DNA of 64,000 nucleotides, taken from the NCBI RefSeq assembly GCF_009687865.1, contig NZ_BLAE01000054.1:1-64000 (forward strand). Reading direction: 5' to 3'. This stretch comes from Acrocarpospora macrocephala. Its GTDB lineage: Bacteria > Actinomycetota > Actinomycetes > Streptosporangiales > Streptosporangiaceae. The position numbers and the translations under genes were made by a program. The notes under the pieces were generated by a model. It ran no database searches and was not told the DNA's origin. It saw only the letters and a list, made by a program, of their open reading frames with translations. Shown here one piece after another: positions 50,724 through 59,437 of this stretch (positions are counted from its first letter, which is position 1; the number at the start of each line of letters is the position of its first letter).

Positions 50724-51183
50724 GATCCGGCCCCGGGGATTCCGGGGGCCGTTCGAGTCGCTGCGCCTCTGACGGCGTGTCAAACCCGATCGAAGCGGTA
50801 CGAGTCCGGAGAAGCCCTTGGTGGGACCTTCCGTGCACGTTGAGCGGTCAAAGGTGGCAATTCCCTCGTTGGGTGATTTCGTGAACGTTTCAGCAGGTCC
50901 TTCTTGTGGCTGTGTGCTGGCTCGTTCGACTTTTCCCGACTGTCCGTAGATCGCGCTTTCGTTCGCATATAATTGGACAAATAGATGGATGGCGATGTGG
51001 GTGGACTGCAAGATTGATCGAGAGTCAACCTGGTTGTGAGTAGCATTCATCTTCGGTTGGGTCGCAGGTCGGGGCCTGGTTCATGGCTTCACCCGTGATG
51101 TTTGCCCATACGTCATTGGTTGAATTTGTAACTAGGAACTCATCGGGTTATCCGGAATTCTCTCTGTAGAGGAAAGCAGGGAG
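50724..51183 (+). promoter_or_regulatory. Leader region of lanthipeptide operon with TATAAT element
   Basis: This 460-base intergenic stretch has lower GC than its surroundings and no convincing gene. A perfect TATAAT occurs at 50968-50973 without a strong -35 at 17-18 bases. It may be the -10 of the lanthipeptide transcript, giving a leader of about 205 bases. No obvious RamR-like direct repeats were found by eye. Confidence 0.35.
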
Positions 51184-53667
51184 ATGGCCGTGAATGACCA
51201 GTATGAGCTTTATTGCCTGGCGGATCGGCTTTTTTATGATTCGCCGGATAATCGGCAGTCGGAACATGCTGATTTCCCGGTAGCCGGCCGGGAGGTGCCG
51301 GTCGGGTGGGAGCATCAGCCGACCGACACGTGGATGCACTACGCGCCGGGTGTCCGGCAGATCGCGATGCAGGGCTGGAAGATTCACGTTTCGGCCCGGC
51401 TTGAAGACGCGGATCGGGTGCTGGGGGCGGTGTGGGACTACTGCGTGCCCAGGGACATCCCGTTCAAGTTCCTGCGCAGTGCGCCGGTTGTGACCATGCT
51501 CAACTCGAAAGCCGCCCCCCGGGGAGCAAGCGGCAAGCTTGTCACGATTTATCCGCATGAATCGGAGCTGGAGCTTGCGCTCAAGGAGCTCGATACGCTC
51601 CTGCGTGGCGTCGAAGGGCCGTACATCCTCAGCGACCTTCGCTACGCGGACGGGCCGCTGTATGTCCGCTACGGGGGCTTCGTCCCGCGCTACTGCCTTG
51701 ACGACAGCGGCGAGCAGGTTACCGCGATCGAGAACGCCGACAGCGAGCTCGTTCCCGACGTCCGCGGTCCCTCGTTCGTCGTTCCGCCGTGGGTTCAGTT
51801 GCCCGAATTCCTGAAGCCCCAACTCGAAGCTCGGAATGCGGTCACGACCGGCGGGTTGCCGTACGAGATCGAGGCGGTGATGCACTTTTCCAACGGTGGC
51901 GGGGTGTATCTGGGGTGGGATCGGCGTACCGGCGAGCGAGTGGTGCTCAAGGAGGCCAGGCCGCATGCGGGGCTGGACGCCGGCGGGCGGGATGCGGTGG
52001 CTCGGCTCCAGCACGAGCGGGACATGCTCCAGCGCCTGAGGGGCCTGGACGCTGTCCCGGAATATCGTGACTATTTCACCCTTGGCGAGCACCACTTCCT
52101 CGTCATGGAGTTCGTCGACGGGAATCCGTTGCAGCGCCAGCTGGTTCACCGCTATCCGCTGACGAGGGCCAACTGCTCGGCGGAGAGTCTCGCCGAATAC
52201 ACCGCGTGGGTTCTGGAGATGCTGCCCCGAGTCCGGGACGCGGTCGAATCGCTGCACCGGCGCGGCGTGGTCTTCGGCGACCTGCACCCCAACAACATCC
52301 TGGTCACCGAGACCGGTCGCGTGGTCCTCATCGACTTCGAAGTGGCCATGCCGGTCGAGGACCAGGGCCGTTCCCTGCTCGCTCACCCCGCCTTCCAGGC
52401 ACCCCCGAACCGCCGCGGCGCAGAGGTCGATCTCTACTCACTCGCCTGCCTCTGCTTCGGCCTGTTCGCCCCCCAAGCCACCATCATGCTCCCCCTGGCC
52501 AACAACAAGATCACCCAACTGGCCCACCTGATCACCACCACCTTCCCGGTCCCCCCAGAGATCATCACCACCGCCCTGCGAACCATCCAGGGCGCGAACC
52601 CTGACGCGGATGCGCTCTCCTTCAAGGCGACCGAGTGGCCGTCCGGCGCGGATGCGATGGTCCGGGCGATTCTGGCCACTGCCACGCCCGGTCGTCGGGA
52701 TCGGCTCTTCCCTGGAGATATCGCGCAGTTCCGCCCAGGAGGCGGCCTCAACTTCGCGCACGGCGCCGCCGGTGTGTTGTACGCGCTGGACGCAGCTGGA
52801 GCCGGGCGATACCCGGAATACGAGGACTGGCTGCTGGCCCGGGCATCACAACCCGCCCCTGGAACTCCGCTGGGTTTCTATGACGGATTGCATGGCATCG
52901 CCCACGCGCTCGATCGATTCGGGCACCGAGACATCGCGCTCGACCTGGTCGACCGCGCGATGCGCGAGGACTGGCGGCGACTGGACGCCGGCCTGTCCAC
53001 CGGCCTGGCCGGAATCGGGCTGAACCTGCTGCACCTCGGCCTGGACGCGCAAGCCGTCATCGAGACCTGCGCCGCCCGGCTACCCGACGACGTGCCCGAA
53101 CTAAGCGGTGGCTCCAACCCTCGGGCGGGGCTCATGCACGGTTCCAGCGGATCCGCGCTGCTGTTCCTGCACGCCTACGAGCACAGCGGCGACCACGCCC
53201 TGCTCGACCTGGCCGAACGCGCACTCCGACAGGACCTGCGGCGATGCATCCGCACCCAGGACGGTTCCCTCCAAGTGAACCAGGGCTGGCGGACATTGCC
53301 CTACCTGGAGGAAGGCTCGGTCGGGATCGCCCTCGTGCTGGACCGATTCCTCACCCATCGTCCCGACGAAGAACTGCGCGCCGACCTCGACGCGCTCCTG
53401 CTCGTCACCCGATGCGGCTACTTCGTGCAGCCCGGCCTGTTCGCCGGCCGGGCCGGACTCGTCCTCGCCGAACCGGATCTGATCCCCGGCCTGGACTGGC
53501 ATGCCCTTCCCTACCGGGACGGACTCGCGTTCCCCGGCGACCAGTTGCTCCGCCTCTCGATGGATTTCGCCACCGGGACCGCGGGCGTGCTGCTCGCCGT
53601 GAGCGGCGCTCCGCTCCCCTTCCTGCGACCGCCCGGCGAGCACACCGGTTCAGGGGCGCCCCTGTGA
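51184..53667 (+). CDS. Class III lanthipeptide synthetase LanKC
   Basis: This 827-residue trifunctional enzyme has an N-terminal phospho-Ser/Thr lyase domain (about 1-215) and a protein-kinase domain (about 225-500). In the kinase domain, GGGVYLGWDRRTGERVVLKEA is the glycine loop and VAIK-like lysine, and GVVFGDLHPNNILV is the catalytic loop, followed by VLIDFEVAMP. The C-terminal LanC-like cyclase has GLHGIAHALDRFG, STGLAGIGLNLLHLG and GLMHGSSGSALLFLHAYE but lacks the Cys-Cys/His zinc ligands, which marks class III rather than class IV. It phosphorylates and eliminates Ser/Thr in the precursors and closes the rings. GAAAGCAGGGAG precedes ATG 51184. Confidence 0.96.
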   Translation: MAVNDQYELYCLADRLFYDSPDNRQSEHADFPVAGREVPVGWEHQPTDTWMHYAPGVRQIAMQGWKIHVSARLEDADRVLGAVWDYCVPRDIPFKFLRSAPVVTMLNSKAAPRGASGKLVTIYPHESELELALKELDTLLRGVEGPYILSDLRYADGPLYVRYGGFVPRYCLDDSGEQVTAIENADSELVPDVRGPSFVVPPWVQLPEFLKPQLEARNAVTTGGLPYEIEAVMHFSNGGGVYLGWDRRTGERVVLKEARPHAGLDAGGRDAVARLQHERDMLQRLRGLDAVPEYRDYFTLGEHHFLVMEFVDGNPLQRQLVHRYPLTRANCSAESLAEYTAWVLEMLPRVRDAVESLHRRGVVFGDLHPNNILVTETGRVVLIDFEVAMPVEDQGRSLLAHPAFQAPPNRRGAEVDLYSLACLCFGLFAPQATIMLPLANNKITQLAHLITTTFPVPPEIITTALRTIQGANPDADALSFKATEWPSGADAMVRAILATATPGRRDRLFPGDIAQFRPGGGLNFAHGAAGVLYALDAAGAGRYPEYEDWLLARASQPAPGTPLGFYDGLHGIAHALDRFGHRDIALDLVDRAMREDWRRLDAGLSTGLAGIGLNLLHLGLDAQAVIETCAARLPDDVPELSGGSNPRAGLMHGSSGSALLFLHAYEHSGDHALLDLAERALRQDLRRCIRTQDGSLQVNQGWRTLPYLEEGSVGIALVLDRFLTHRPDEELRADLDALLLVTRCGYFVQPGLFAGRAGLVLAEPDLIPGLDWHALPYRDGLAFPGDQLLRLSMDFATGTAGVLLAVSGAPLPFLRPPGEHTGSGAPL

Positions 53668-53725
53668 CCGGACGCCGAGCGGCACCCGTACCGACTCGCA
53701 TCGCGAAGGAGGTGAACACGCGCAC

Positions 53726-53860
53726 ATGGTTCTTCTCGACCTTCAGGCCATGGAGGTGCCGGGTGGCTACGGCCACGGCCACGGCGGCGGCAGCACGCTG
53801 ACGCTGCTGGGCTGCCAGTCGAACACCCCCAGCAACCTGAGCCTTCTGCTCTGTCACTAG
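53726..53860 (+). CDS. Class III lanthipeptide precursor 1 (RamS/AmfS-like, 44 aa)
   Basis: The leader MVLLDLQAMEVP matches RamS/AmfS leaders and their LxLQ synthetase-recognition motif. Pro12 is the only leader proline. It is followed by a hinge GGYGHGHGGG and two ring motifs, STLTLLGC (S23, T26, C30) and SNLSLLLC (S36, S39, C43), separated by QSNTP, and a final His. Both motifs fit S/T-x2-S/T-x3-C, the labionin/lanthionine pattern. AAGGAGGT lies 12 bases upstream, a rather long spacing. Confidence 0.95.
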   Translation: MVLLDLQAMEVPGGYGHGHGGGSTLTLLGCQSNTPSNLSLLLCH

Positions 53861-53908
53861 AGCTCACGCATAACTCAATGAACCCCCCGATAAAGAAGGA
53901 GCACGACC

Positions 53909-54046
53909 ATGGTTCTTCTCGACCTTCAGGCGATGGAAGTTCCCGGCGGCGGCCACGGCCACGGCGGTGGCGGCGGGAGCACGCTGACCCTGCTCGGCTG
54001 CCAGTCGAACACGCCGAGCAACCTGAGCCTCCTGCTCTGCCACTAG
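53909..54046 (+). CDS. Class III lanthipeptide precursor 2 (paralogue, 45 aa)
   Basis: This is a second precursor with identical leader residues 1-12 and an identical 22-residue core from Ser24 to His45. Rings involve S24/T27/C31 and S37/S40/C44. Only the hinge differs: GGGHGHGGGGG instead of GGYGHGHGGG. Between the two genes all differences outside the hinge are synonymous (five in the leader, six in the core). AAGAAGGAGC precedes ATG 53909 at about eight bases. The genes are 48 bases apart. Confidence 0.95.
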   Translation: MVLLDLQAMEVPGGGHGHGGGGGSTLTLLGCQSNTPSNLSLLLCH

Positions 54047-54056
54047 CACGAGTCCC

Positions 54057-54087
54057 CGAGCCCTGAGCTGCCCCAGCTCAGGGCTCG
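54057..54087 (+). terminator. Attenuating hairpin after the precursor genes
   Basis: A perfect 14-bp stem, CGAGCCCTGAGCTG with CAGCTCAGGGCTCG, has a CCC loop. It lies 10 bases after precursor 2 and 24 bases before the first transporter gene, so it probably makes precursor mRNA more abundant than transporter mRNA. Confidence 0.85.
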
Positions 54088-54111
54088 GCCCTTCTGGAAG
54101 GAGAACCCCGG

Positions 54112-55737
54112 GTGCGTACCGCGGATCAGCTCGTGACCGGGGTGATCAGGCGCGGCGGGCCCGCTGTCGGGGTGCTGGCCGTGACCTCGGTGGTCGGGGG
54201 GGTGCTCGCGCTGGCCTTGCCGTACACGCTGGGCCGGACCGCTGACGCCCGTTCGGGGGGCTGGCTCGCGGTGAGCGTCGCGGTTGTCGCGTTGCTGGTC
54301 GTCTGTGACACGTTCGGGGTGTGGGCCGGGGGCGCGAGCGGGGCGCAGGCGTCGGCTTGGCTGCGGCATCGGCTGGTACGGCATGTGATAGGCGTCGGGC
54401 CGGGATTGACCCGGTCGATTCCGGAAGGCGATCTGGTGACCCGGATCGGGATGAACGCCGAAGAGGTCGGCCGTGCCCCGGATGCCGCGATCACCGGCGC
54501 CACGATGCTCATCCCGGCGGTGGGCAGCCTGGTGGCGCTCTTGCTCATCGATCCTTGGCTGGCGTTGACGCTGGTGGCCGGGCTCGCGGTCATCGTGCTG
54601 GTGTTGCGGACATTCCTTCGGGTTTCGACCGCGCTCGCGGGGGGCTATCAGGAGGCGCAGGCGGACATCGCCGCGCGGCTGGTCGACGCCGTCGCCGGGG
54701 CCAGGACCATCGCCGCCGCCGGGACCGCCGCGCAGGAGACGCGCCGCGTGCTGTCCGCGCTGCCCCAGGTGCGCGCGCACGCGCTGGAACTGTGGCGTGT
54801 CCGGGCCCAGGCGGGCGTGCAGGCCGCCGTCGTGATCCCCTTGCTGGAGGTTTGCGTGCTCGGCGTCGGCGGATTCCGCCTCGCCGCCGGCGACCTCACC
54901 ACCGGCGAACTGTACGCAGCCGCCCGCTATGTCGTCCTCGGCGCCGGCCTCGGCTCCGCCCTCGGCTACGTCAGCCAGGTCGCCCGCGCCCGCGCCGCCG
55001 CCCGCCGTATGGTCGCGCTTCTGGACGAATGCCCGGCCCTCCATGGCGTACGGCACCTGCCCGACGGACCCGGCGCCCTCACCTTCCACAACGTCATGGC
55101 CCCCGGCCTCACCATCCCCGACCTCAAGATCCCCGGCGGCACGGCCGTCGCCGTCGTCGGCCGTTCCGGCTCCGGCAAATCCCGCCTCGCCGCCCTCGCC
55201 GGACGCCTCACCGACCCGGTCGGCGGCGAGATCCTGCTCGATGACGTCCCGCTCACCCTCCTGTCCCGTACGGCGCTGCGGCAAGCGATCGGGTACGCCT
55301 TCGAGCGCCCCGCCCTGGTCGGGGACACGGTCGCCGACACCATCGGACCCTCGGCGGAGGAAGCCGCCCGCGCGGCGGGAGCGGACACGTTCATCCGGCG
55401 GTTCCCCTCCGGCTACGCCACCCCGCTGGCCGATGCACCCATGTCCGGCGGCGAACGGCAGCGCATCGGGCTGGCGCGTGCCTTCGCGCACGGCGATCGG
55501 CTGCTGGTGCTCGACGACGCCACGTCCAGTTTGGACACCATTACCGAGCATCAGGTGGGGGTCGCTCTGGCCGGGGACTCCCGTACCCGGCTGATCGTCA
55601 CCCACCGGACCGCCATGGCGGCCCGCGCCGACCTGGTCATCTGGCTGGAACGCGGCCGGGTACGCGGCTACGACCACCACGCCCGCCTGTGGCGCAACCA
55701 GGACTACCGATCCGTCTTCCAGGCGGAGGCGTCATGA
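54112..55737 (+). CDS. ABC transporter ATPase/permease (AmfB/RamB-like)
   Basis: This 541-residue half-transporter has six N-terminal membrane helices (about 20-300), then an ATPase with Walker A VVGRSGSGKSRLAALAG, signature MSGGERQRIGLARAFA, Walker B LLVLDDATSSLD and switch His in LIVTHRTA. All are intact. GTG 54112 follows AAGGAGAACCCCGG. It overlaps the second half-transporter by ATGA, predicting a heterodimeric exporter for the lanthipeptide. Confidence 0.94.
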   Translation: MRTADQLVTGVIRRGGPAVGVLAVTSVVGGVLALALPYTLGRTADARSGGWLAVSVAVVALLVVCDTFGVWAGGASGAQASAWLRHRLVRHVIGVGPGLTRSIPEGDLVTRIGMNAEEVGRAPDAAITGATMLIPAVGSLVALLLIDPWLALTLVAGLAVIVLVLRTFLRVSTALAGGYQEAQADIAARLVDAVAGARTIAAAGTAAQETRRVLSALPQVRAHALELWRVRAQAGVQAAVVIPLLEVCVLGVGGFRLAAGDLTTGELYAAARYVVLGAGLGSALGYVSQVARARAAARRMVALLDECPALHGVRHLPDGPGALTFHNVMAPGLTIPDLKIPGGTAVAVVGRSGSGKSRLAALAGRLTDPVGGEILLDDVPLTLLSRTALRQAIGYAFERPALVGDTVADTIGPSAEEAARAAGADTFIRRFPSGYATPLADAPMSGGERQRIGLARAFAHGDRLLVLDDATSSLDTITEHQVGVALAGDSRTRLIVTHRTAMAARADLVIWLERGRVRGYDHHARLWRNQDYRSVFQAEAS

Positions 55738-57392
55738 CATTTCAGCTGTTGTGGCGTTCTGTGGCGCGGGAACCGGGGCGGGCGTGGCGGCTGGCCGCGT
55801 GGTCGGTGGCGGAAGTGGCGCCGTCGTTCGTGGTCGGGCTGGCGTTGGCGGGGGCCATCGATGACGGGTTCGGGGGCGGGCGGCCCGAGGTCGGGGTGAT
55901 CTGGGTTGGAGTGCTGGGGTTGTCGTGGGTTGTCGCGGCGGTGGGGGCTAGGCAGGCCTTGCTGGCATTGGCCGGGATTGTGGAACCGTTCCGGGAGCGG
56001 TTGATCGCGGGGGTCGTGCAGGACGCCCTGGTCGGGGCGCGGGTGGAGGCGGCCGCGGTGACGCGGTCGAATCTGCAGGTGGAGGTGGCCAGGGACGCGT
56101 TCGCGACCGTGCTCGGGGTGCTGCGGTCGTTCGTGTTCACGCTGGTCAGCGTCGTGCTGGGGATGGCGGCGCTGATGCCCGAGGTGCTGGTGCTGGTGCT
56201 GCCGCCGATCGCGGCGGGGGTGGCGCTGTTCCTGCTGTCGTTGCCCGCGCTGGCCCGGCGGCAGCGGGAGTTCCTGATCGCCGATGAGCGGACCACCGAG
56301 GTGGTCACGATGGCGATGGGCGGGTTGCGCGATGTCGTGGCCTGCGGCGACGAGGAGCGTACGGTCGCGCTGGTCGGGCGCCGGATCGACGAGCAGGCGG
56401 CGGCGGCCCGGGCGCTCGCGCGGGTCACCGCCGTGCGGACGTTCTCGCTCGGACTGGGTGGCTGGTTGCCGGTGATGCTGGTGCTGGGCTTCGCGCCGGG
56501 GTTGGGGGCGAGCCCGGGTGTGGTCGTCGGAGTGCTGGCCGCCGTTGTCCAGTCGCTGACGCCCGCGCTGGGCGGATTAGTGGAAGGGCTCGGGGTGAGC
56601 GGAGTGCGGCTTGTGGTGACGTTGGAGCGTCTTTTGGGCAATCGACCGGTGGAGGGTCCGCAGCGGGTCATGCCGCCGGATGTACGGGTTGAGCTGTCGG
56701 GGGTGACATTTCGGTATGGGCCCCACGCGGACCCTGTTGTCGCCGGTCTCGATCTGGTTGTGGCGGAGGGGGAACATCTCGCGGTCGTCGGGCCCAGCGG
56801 GATTGGTAAGTCCACACTCGCGGCGCTGATCACCGGGCTGGTCCGGCCCGATGAGGGTGCGGTCACCGTCGGCGGAATGGCCGCGGATCGGGTGGATCCC
56901 GCCGCGCGCGTGCTCATCCCGCAGGAGGCGTACGTCTTTCGCGGGACGCTCTGGGACAACCTCACCTATCTGTCAGTCGCGTCCGCGTCCCGGGTCGACG
57001 GAGCCGTGGACGCGGTCGGTGCGCGGGAGCTGGTCGGACGGCTCGGCGGGTATCAGGCCGAGATCCATGCGGGGCTGTTGACCCCGGGGGAGCGGCAGCT
57101 GCTGGCCCTGGTCCGCGCCTACCTGTCGCCGACGCGGCTCACCATCCTGGACGAATCCACCTGCCATCTCGACTTGGCCGCCGAAGCCCGCGCCGAGCAG
57201 GCGTTCGCCCGCCGGGGCGGCACCCTGATCGTCATCGCTCACCGCCTCACCTCGGCCCTGCGCGCCCGCCGCATCCTCGTCATGGACGGCAGCACCGCCG
57301 TGTCGGGCACGCATGCCGACCTTCTCCGCACGTCTCCCCTGTATGCCGACCTCGCCGGACAGTGGGGTCCCGACCTGGAGAAAGTGTCATGA
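55734..57392 (+). CDS. ABC transporter ATPase/permease (AmfA/RamA-like)
   Basis: This 552-residue half-transporter has a membrane domain (about 20-310) and an ATPase with Walker A VVGPSGIGKSTLAALITG and Walker B LTILDESTCHLD. Its signature reads LTPGERQLLALVRAY instead of LSGGQ, so this subunit probably forms a degenerate site in a heterodimer. It starts in the ATGA of the first subunit and ends in an ATGA with the peptidase gene. Confidence 0.93.
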   Translation: MTFQLLWRSVAREPGRAWRLAAWSVAEVAPSFVVGLALAGAIDDGFGGGRPEVGVIWVGVLGLSWVVAAVGARQALLALAGIVEPFRERLIAGVVQDALVGARVEAAAVTRSNLQVEVARDAFATVLGVLRSFVFTLVSVVLGMAALMPEVLVLVLPPIAAGVALFLLSLPALARRQREFLIADERTTEVVTMAMGGLRDVVACGDEERTVALVGRRIDEQAAAARALARVTAVRTFSLGLGGWLPVMLVLGFAPGLGASPGVVVGVLAAVVQSLTPALGGLVEGLGVSGVRLVVTLERLLGNRPVEGPQRVMPPDVRVELSGVTFRYGPHADPVVAGLDLVVAEGEHLAVVGPSGIGKSTLAALITGLVRPDEGAVTVGGMAADRVDPAARVLIPQEAYVFRGTLWDNLTYLSVASASRVDGAVDAVGARELVGRLGGYQAEIHAGLLTPGERQLLALVRAYLSPTRLTILDESTCHLDLAAEARAEQAFARRGGTLIVIAHRLTSALRARRILVMDGSTAVSGTHADLLRTSPLYADLAGQWGPDLEKVS

Positions 57393-59350
57393 CCTACCCT
57401 GACGCGGAACGCCAGCCCATCGTGGATGTCATCCACGGTCACCGGATCGAAGATCCGTACCGGTGGCTGGAGGACCCGGACAGCCCGCAGACCGAGAAAT
57501 GGCTGGCCGCCCAGGACGATCTCTGGCGCACCCATTCGCTCCCCGCCCGGCCCCGCCTCCGCAACCGAATCGCCCAACTCACCGCAACGGGCGTCATCGG
57601 CACCCCCACCTGGCGAGGCGAGCGCGCCTTCCGCCTCCGCCGGGAACCAGGCCAGGAACACGCCATCCTCTATGTCGGCGTCCCAGATCAATGGGAGGCA
57701 TCCGGGAGGCTTCCCGGTCATATCGGGGAGATGGTGTGGCGGGTGGTGCTCGATCCGATGGTGGTGGATCCGGCGGGGACGACGACGCTTGACGATTGGC
57801 ATCCGTCGCCGGACGGGAAGCTGGTCACCGTGCAGCTTTCCCGGCGGGGGGAGGAACGGGCTCAGCTGTACGTGCTGGATGTGATGACGGGGGATGTTGT
57901 GGATGGGCCGGTGGGGGATTGCCGGTATTCGCCGGTGGCCTGGCTGCCCTCGTCGGACGCGTTCTACTACATCCGCGGGCGGATGGCTCACCTGCGGCGG
58001 CTTCGCGGGGACGATCTGGCGCTGGTTGAGGCGGATGGTCTGGCGTTGAGCGCCGACGGGCGATGGCTGACGCTTTCCGCCAATCGGGGGGCTGGTAATG
58101 ACATCCGGTTGTGCGACTTGGCGGGGCCGGAATGGCGGCAGGTGGAGGGCCGGGGCGCCAAGACGGCGGTGACCGTGGCGGCGGACGGGCGGCTCTATGT
58201 CGCGACGACGCAGGGAGCGCCACGAGTGCGGCTGGGCGTCGGCGATCCCGCTGATCCGAATGCCTGGCGGGATCTGGTGCCTGAGGATCCGCAGGCCGTA
58301 CTCACCGATTTCGCATTGATCGACGGCGCGCTGCTGGTGACGCGGATCCGGCACGCGATCGGCGAGATCAATGTTCACGACCCCGTGACCGGGGAGTGGA
58401 GAAGCGCGGTTCCGCTTCCCGGTCACGGTTCCATCGGGCGGATGTCCGCGAGTGGGCATCAGGTGTGGTTCACGTATGCGGATTACGTCACGCCGGAGAG
58501 TGTGTATCGGTATGACGTCCGGACCGGGCAGACCACGCTGTGGGAGCCCGCGCCCGGCCGCGCCGACCTGCCGGAGGTCGAATCCCACCAGATCGAATAC
58601 CCGTCCGCCGACGGCACCCTGGTGCGCATGGTCGTGCTCTCCGGCCCGTCCACAGGCCCTCGACCCTGCATCTTGTACGGCTACGGCGGATTCGGTGTCC
58701 CGCTCACTCCGGCCTATTCGAGCTATGTCCTGCCCTGGATAGAAGCCGGGGGGATTTTCGCCTTCGCTCAGATCCGCGGCGGGGGCGAAGAAGGGGAAGA
58801 CTGGCACCGCGCCGGCACCCTCGACCGTAAACAGAACGTCTTCCATGACTTCGCCGCCGCCGCGGAAACCCTGATCACCGGGCGCTGGACCACGCCGGAC
58901 CGCCTGGGCATCTGCGGCGAATCCAACGGCGGCCTCCTCGTCGGTGCCATGCTCACCCAGCGCCCCGACCTGTTCGCCGCCGCCGTCTGCTCCGCGCCCG
59001 TCCTCGACATGGCCCGCTACGAACTCTCCGGCCTCGGCCCCCGCTGGCGCGCCGAGTACGGCTCCGCCAGCGACCCCGACGCGATCGCCTGGCTTCTGCG
59101 TTATTCCCCGTATCACCACGTACGCGAGGGGGTCCGATATCCCGCCACGCTCTTCACCGTCTTCGGGGGCGACACCCGGGTAGACCCCTCACATGCGCGG
59201 AAGATGTGCGCTGCTCTGCAACACGCCACCGCCGGGCCCCGTCCGATCCTTCTCCGCCACGAATCCGATGTCGGCCATGGCGCCCGCGCGGCCAGCCGAT
59301 CCATCGAATTGGCCGCCGACATGCTGGCCTTCTTCACCGCCCATCTCTAA
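57389..59350 (+). CDS. Prolyl oligopeptidase (S9A), likely leader peptidase (FlaP-like)
   Basis: This 653-residue cytosolic S9 enzyme has a seven-bladed propeller (about 70-400) and a C-terminal alpha/beta-hydrolase domain. Catalytic Ser lies in ICGESNGGLL, Asp in FGGDTRVDPSHARK, and His in SDVGHGARA. ILYGYGGFGVPLTPAYSSY is the usual oxyanion/entry segment. No signal peptide is seen, so it acts inside the cell. Its start overlaps the second transporter (ATGA), tying it to the lanthipeptide operon. FlaP in flavipeptin biosynthesis is the known parallel; Pro12 in both leaders is the predicted cut site. Confidence 0.94.
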   Translation: MTYPDAERQPIVDVIHGHRIEDPYRWLEDPDSPQTEKWLAAQDDLWRTHSLPARPRLRNRIAQLTATGVIGTPTWRGERAFRLRREPGQEHAILYVGVPDQWEASGRLPGHIGEMVWRVVLDPMVVDPAGTTTLDDWHPSPDGKLVTVQLSRRGEERAQLYVLDVMTGDVVDGPVGDCRYSPVAWLPSSDAFYYIRGRMAHLRRLRGDDLALVEADGLALSADGRWLTLSANRGAGNDIRLCDLAGPEWRQVEGRGAKTAVTVAADGRLYVATTQGAPRVRLGVGDPADPNAWRDLVPEDPQAVLTDFALIDGALLVTRIRHAIGEINVHDPVTGEWRSAVPLPGHGSIGRMSASGHQVWFTYADYVTPESVYRYDVRTGQTTLWEPAPGRADLPEVESHQIEYPSADGTLVRMVVLSGPSTGPRPCILYGYGGFGVPLTPAYSSYVLPWIEAGGIFAFAQIRGGGEEGEDWHRAGTLDRKQNVFHDFAAAAETLITGRWTTPDRLGICGESNGGLLVGAMLTQRPDLFAAAVCSAPVLDMARYELSGLGPRWRAEYGSASDPDAIAWLLRYSPYHHVREGVRYPATLFTVFGGDTRVDPSHARKMCAALQHATAGPRPILLRHESDVGHGARAASRSIELAADMLAFFTAHL

Positions 59351-59427
59351 GCCCAGGTCAGGTTGGCCTTCTACACCGCCCACCTCTGAGCGCAGACCAT
59401 GCCGGCCTTCTAACCGCTGAGCCCAGG
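59324..59427 (+). repeat. Degenerate tandem copies of the peptidase gene's 3' end
   Basis: The end of the peptidase gene (CTGGCCTTCTTCACCGCC...TAAGCCCAGG) is followed by two decayed copies at about 38-base spacing: TTGGCCTTCTACACCGCC...CTCTGA at 59363 and CCGGCCTTCTAACCGCTGAGCCCAGG at 59402. They would encode LAFFTAHL, LAFYTAHL and PAF, each with a stop. Confidence 0.85.
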
Positions 59428-59437
59428 CGATGGAGGG

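Noticed and set aside
51184-53667. Class IV (LanL) assignment for the synthetase
   Set aside because: The cyclase lacks the zinc-binding Cys/His residues expected in class IV, and the precursors carry class III S/T-x2-S/T-x3-C motifs.
53878-54066. 62-residue frame overlapping precursor 2
   Set aside because: It has no ribosome site and Arg/Pro-rich content; the RamS-like precursor in another frame is strongly supported.
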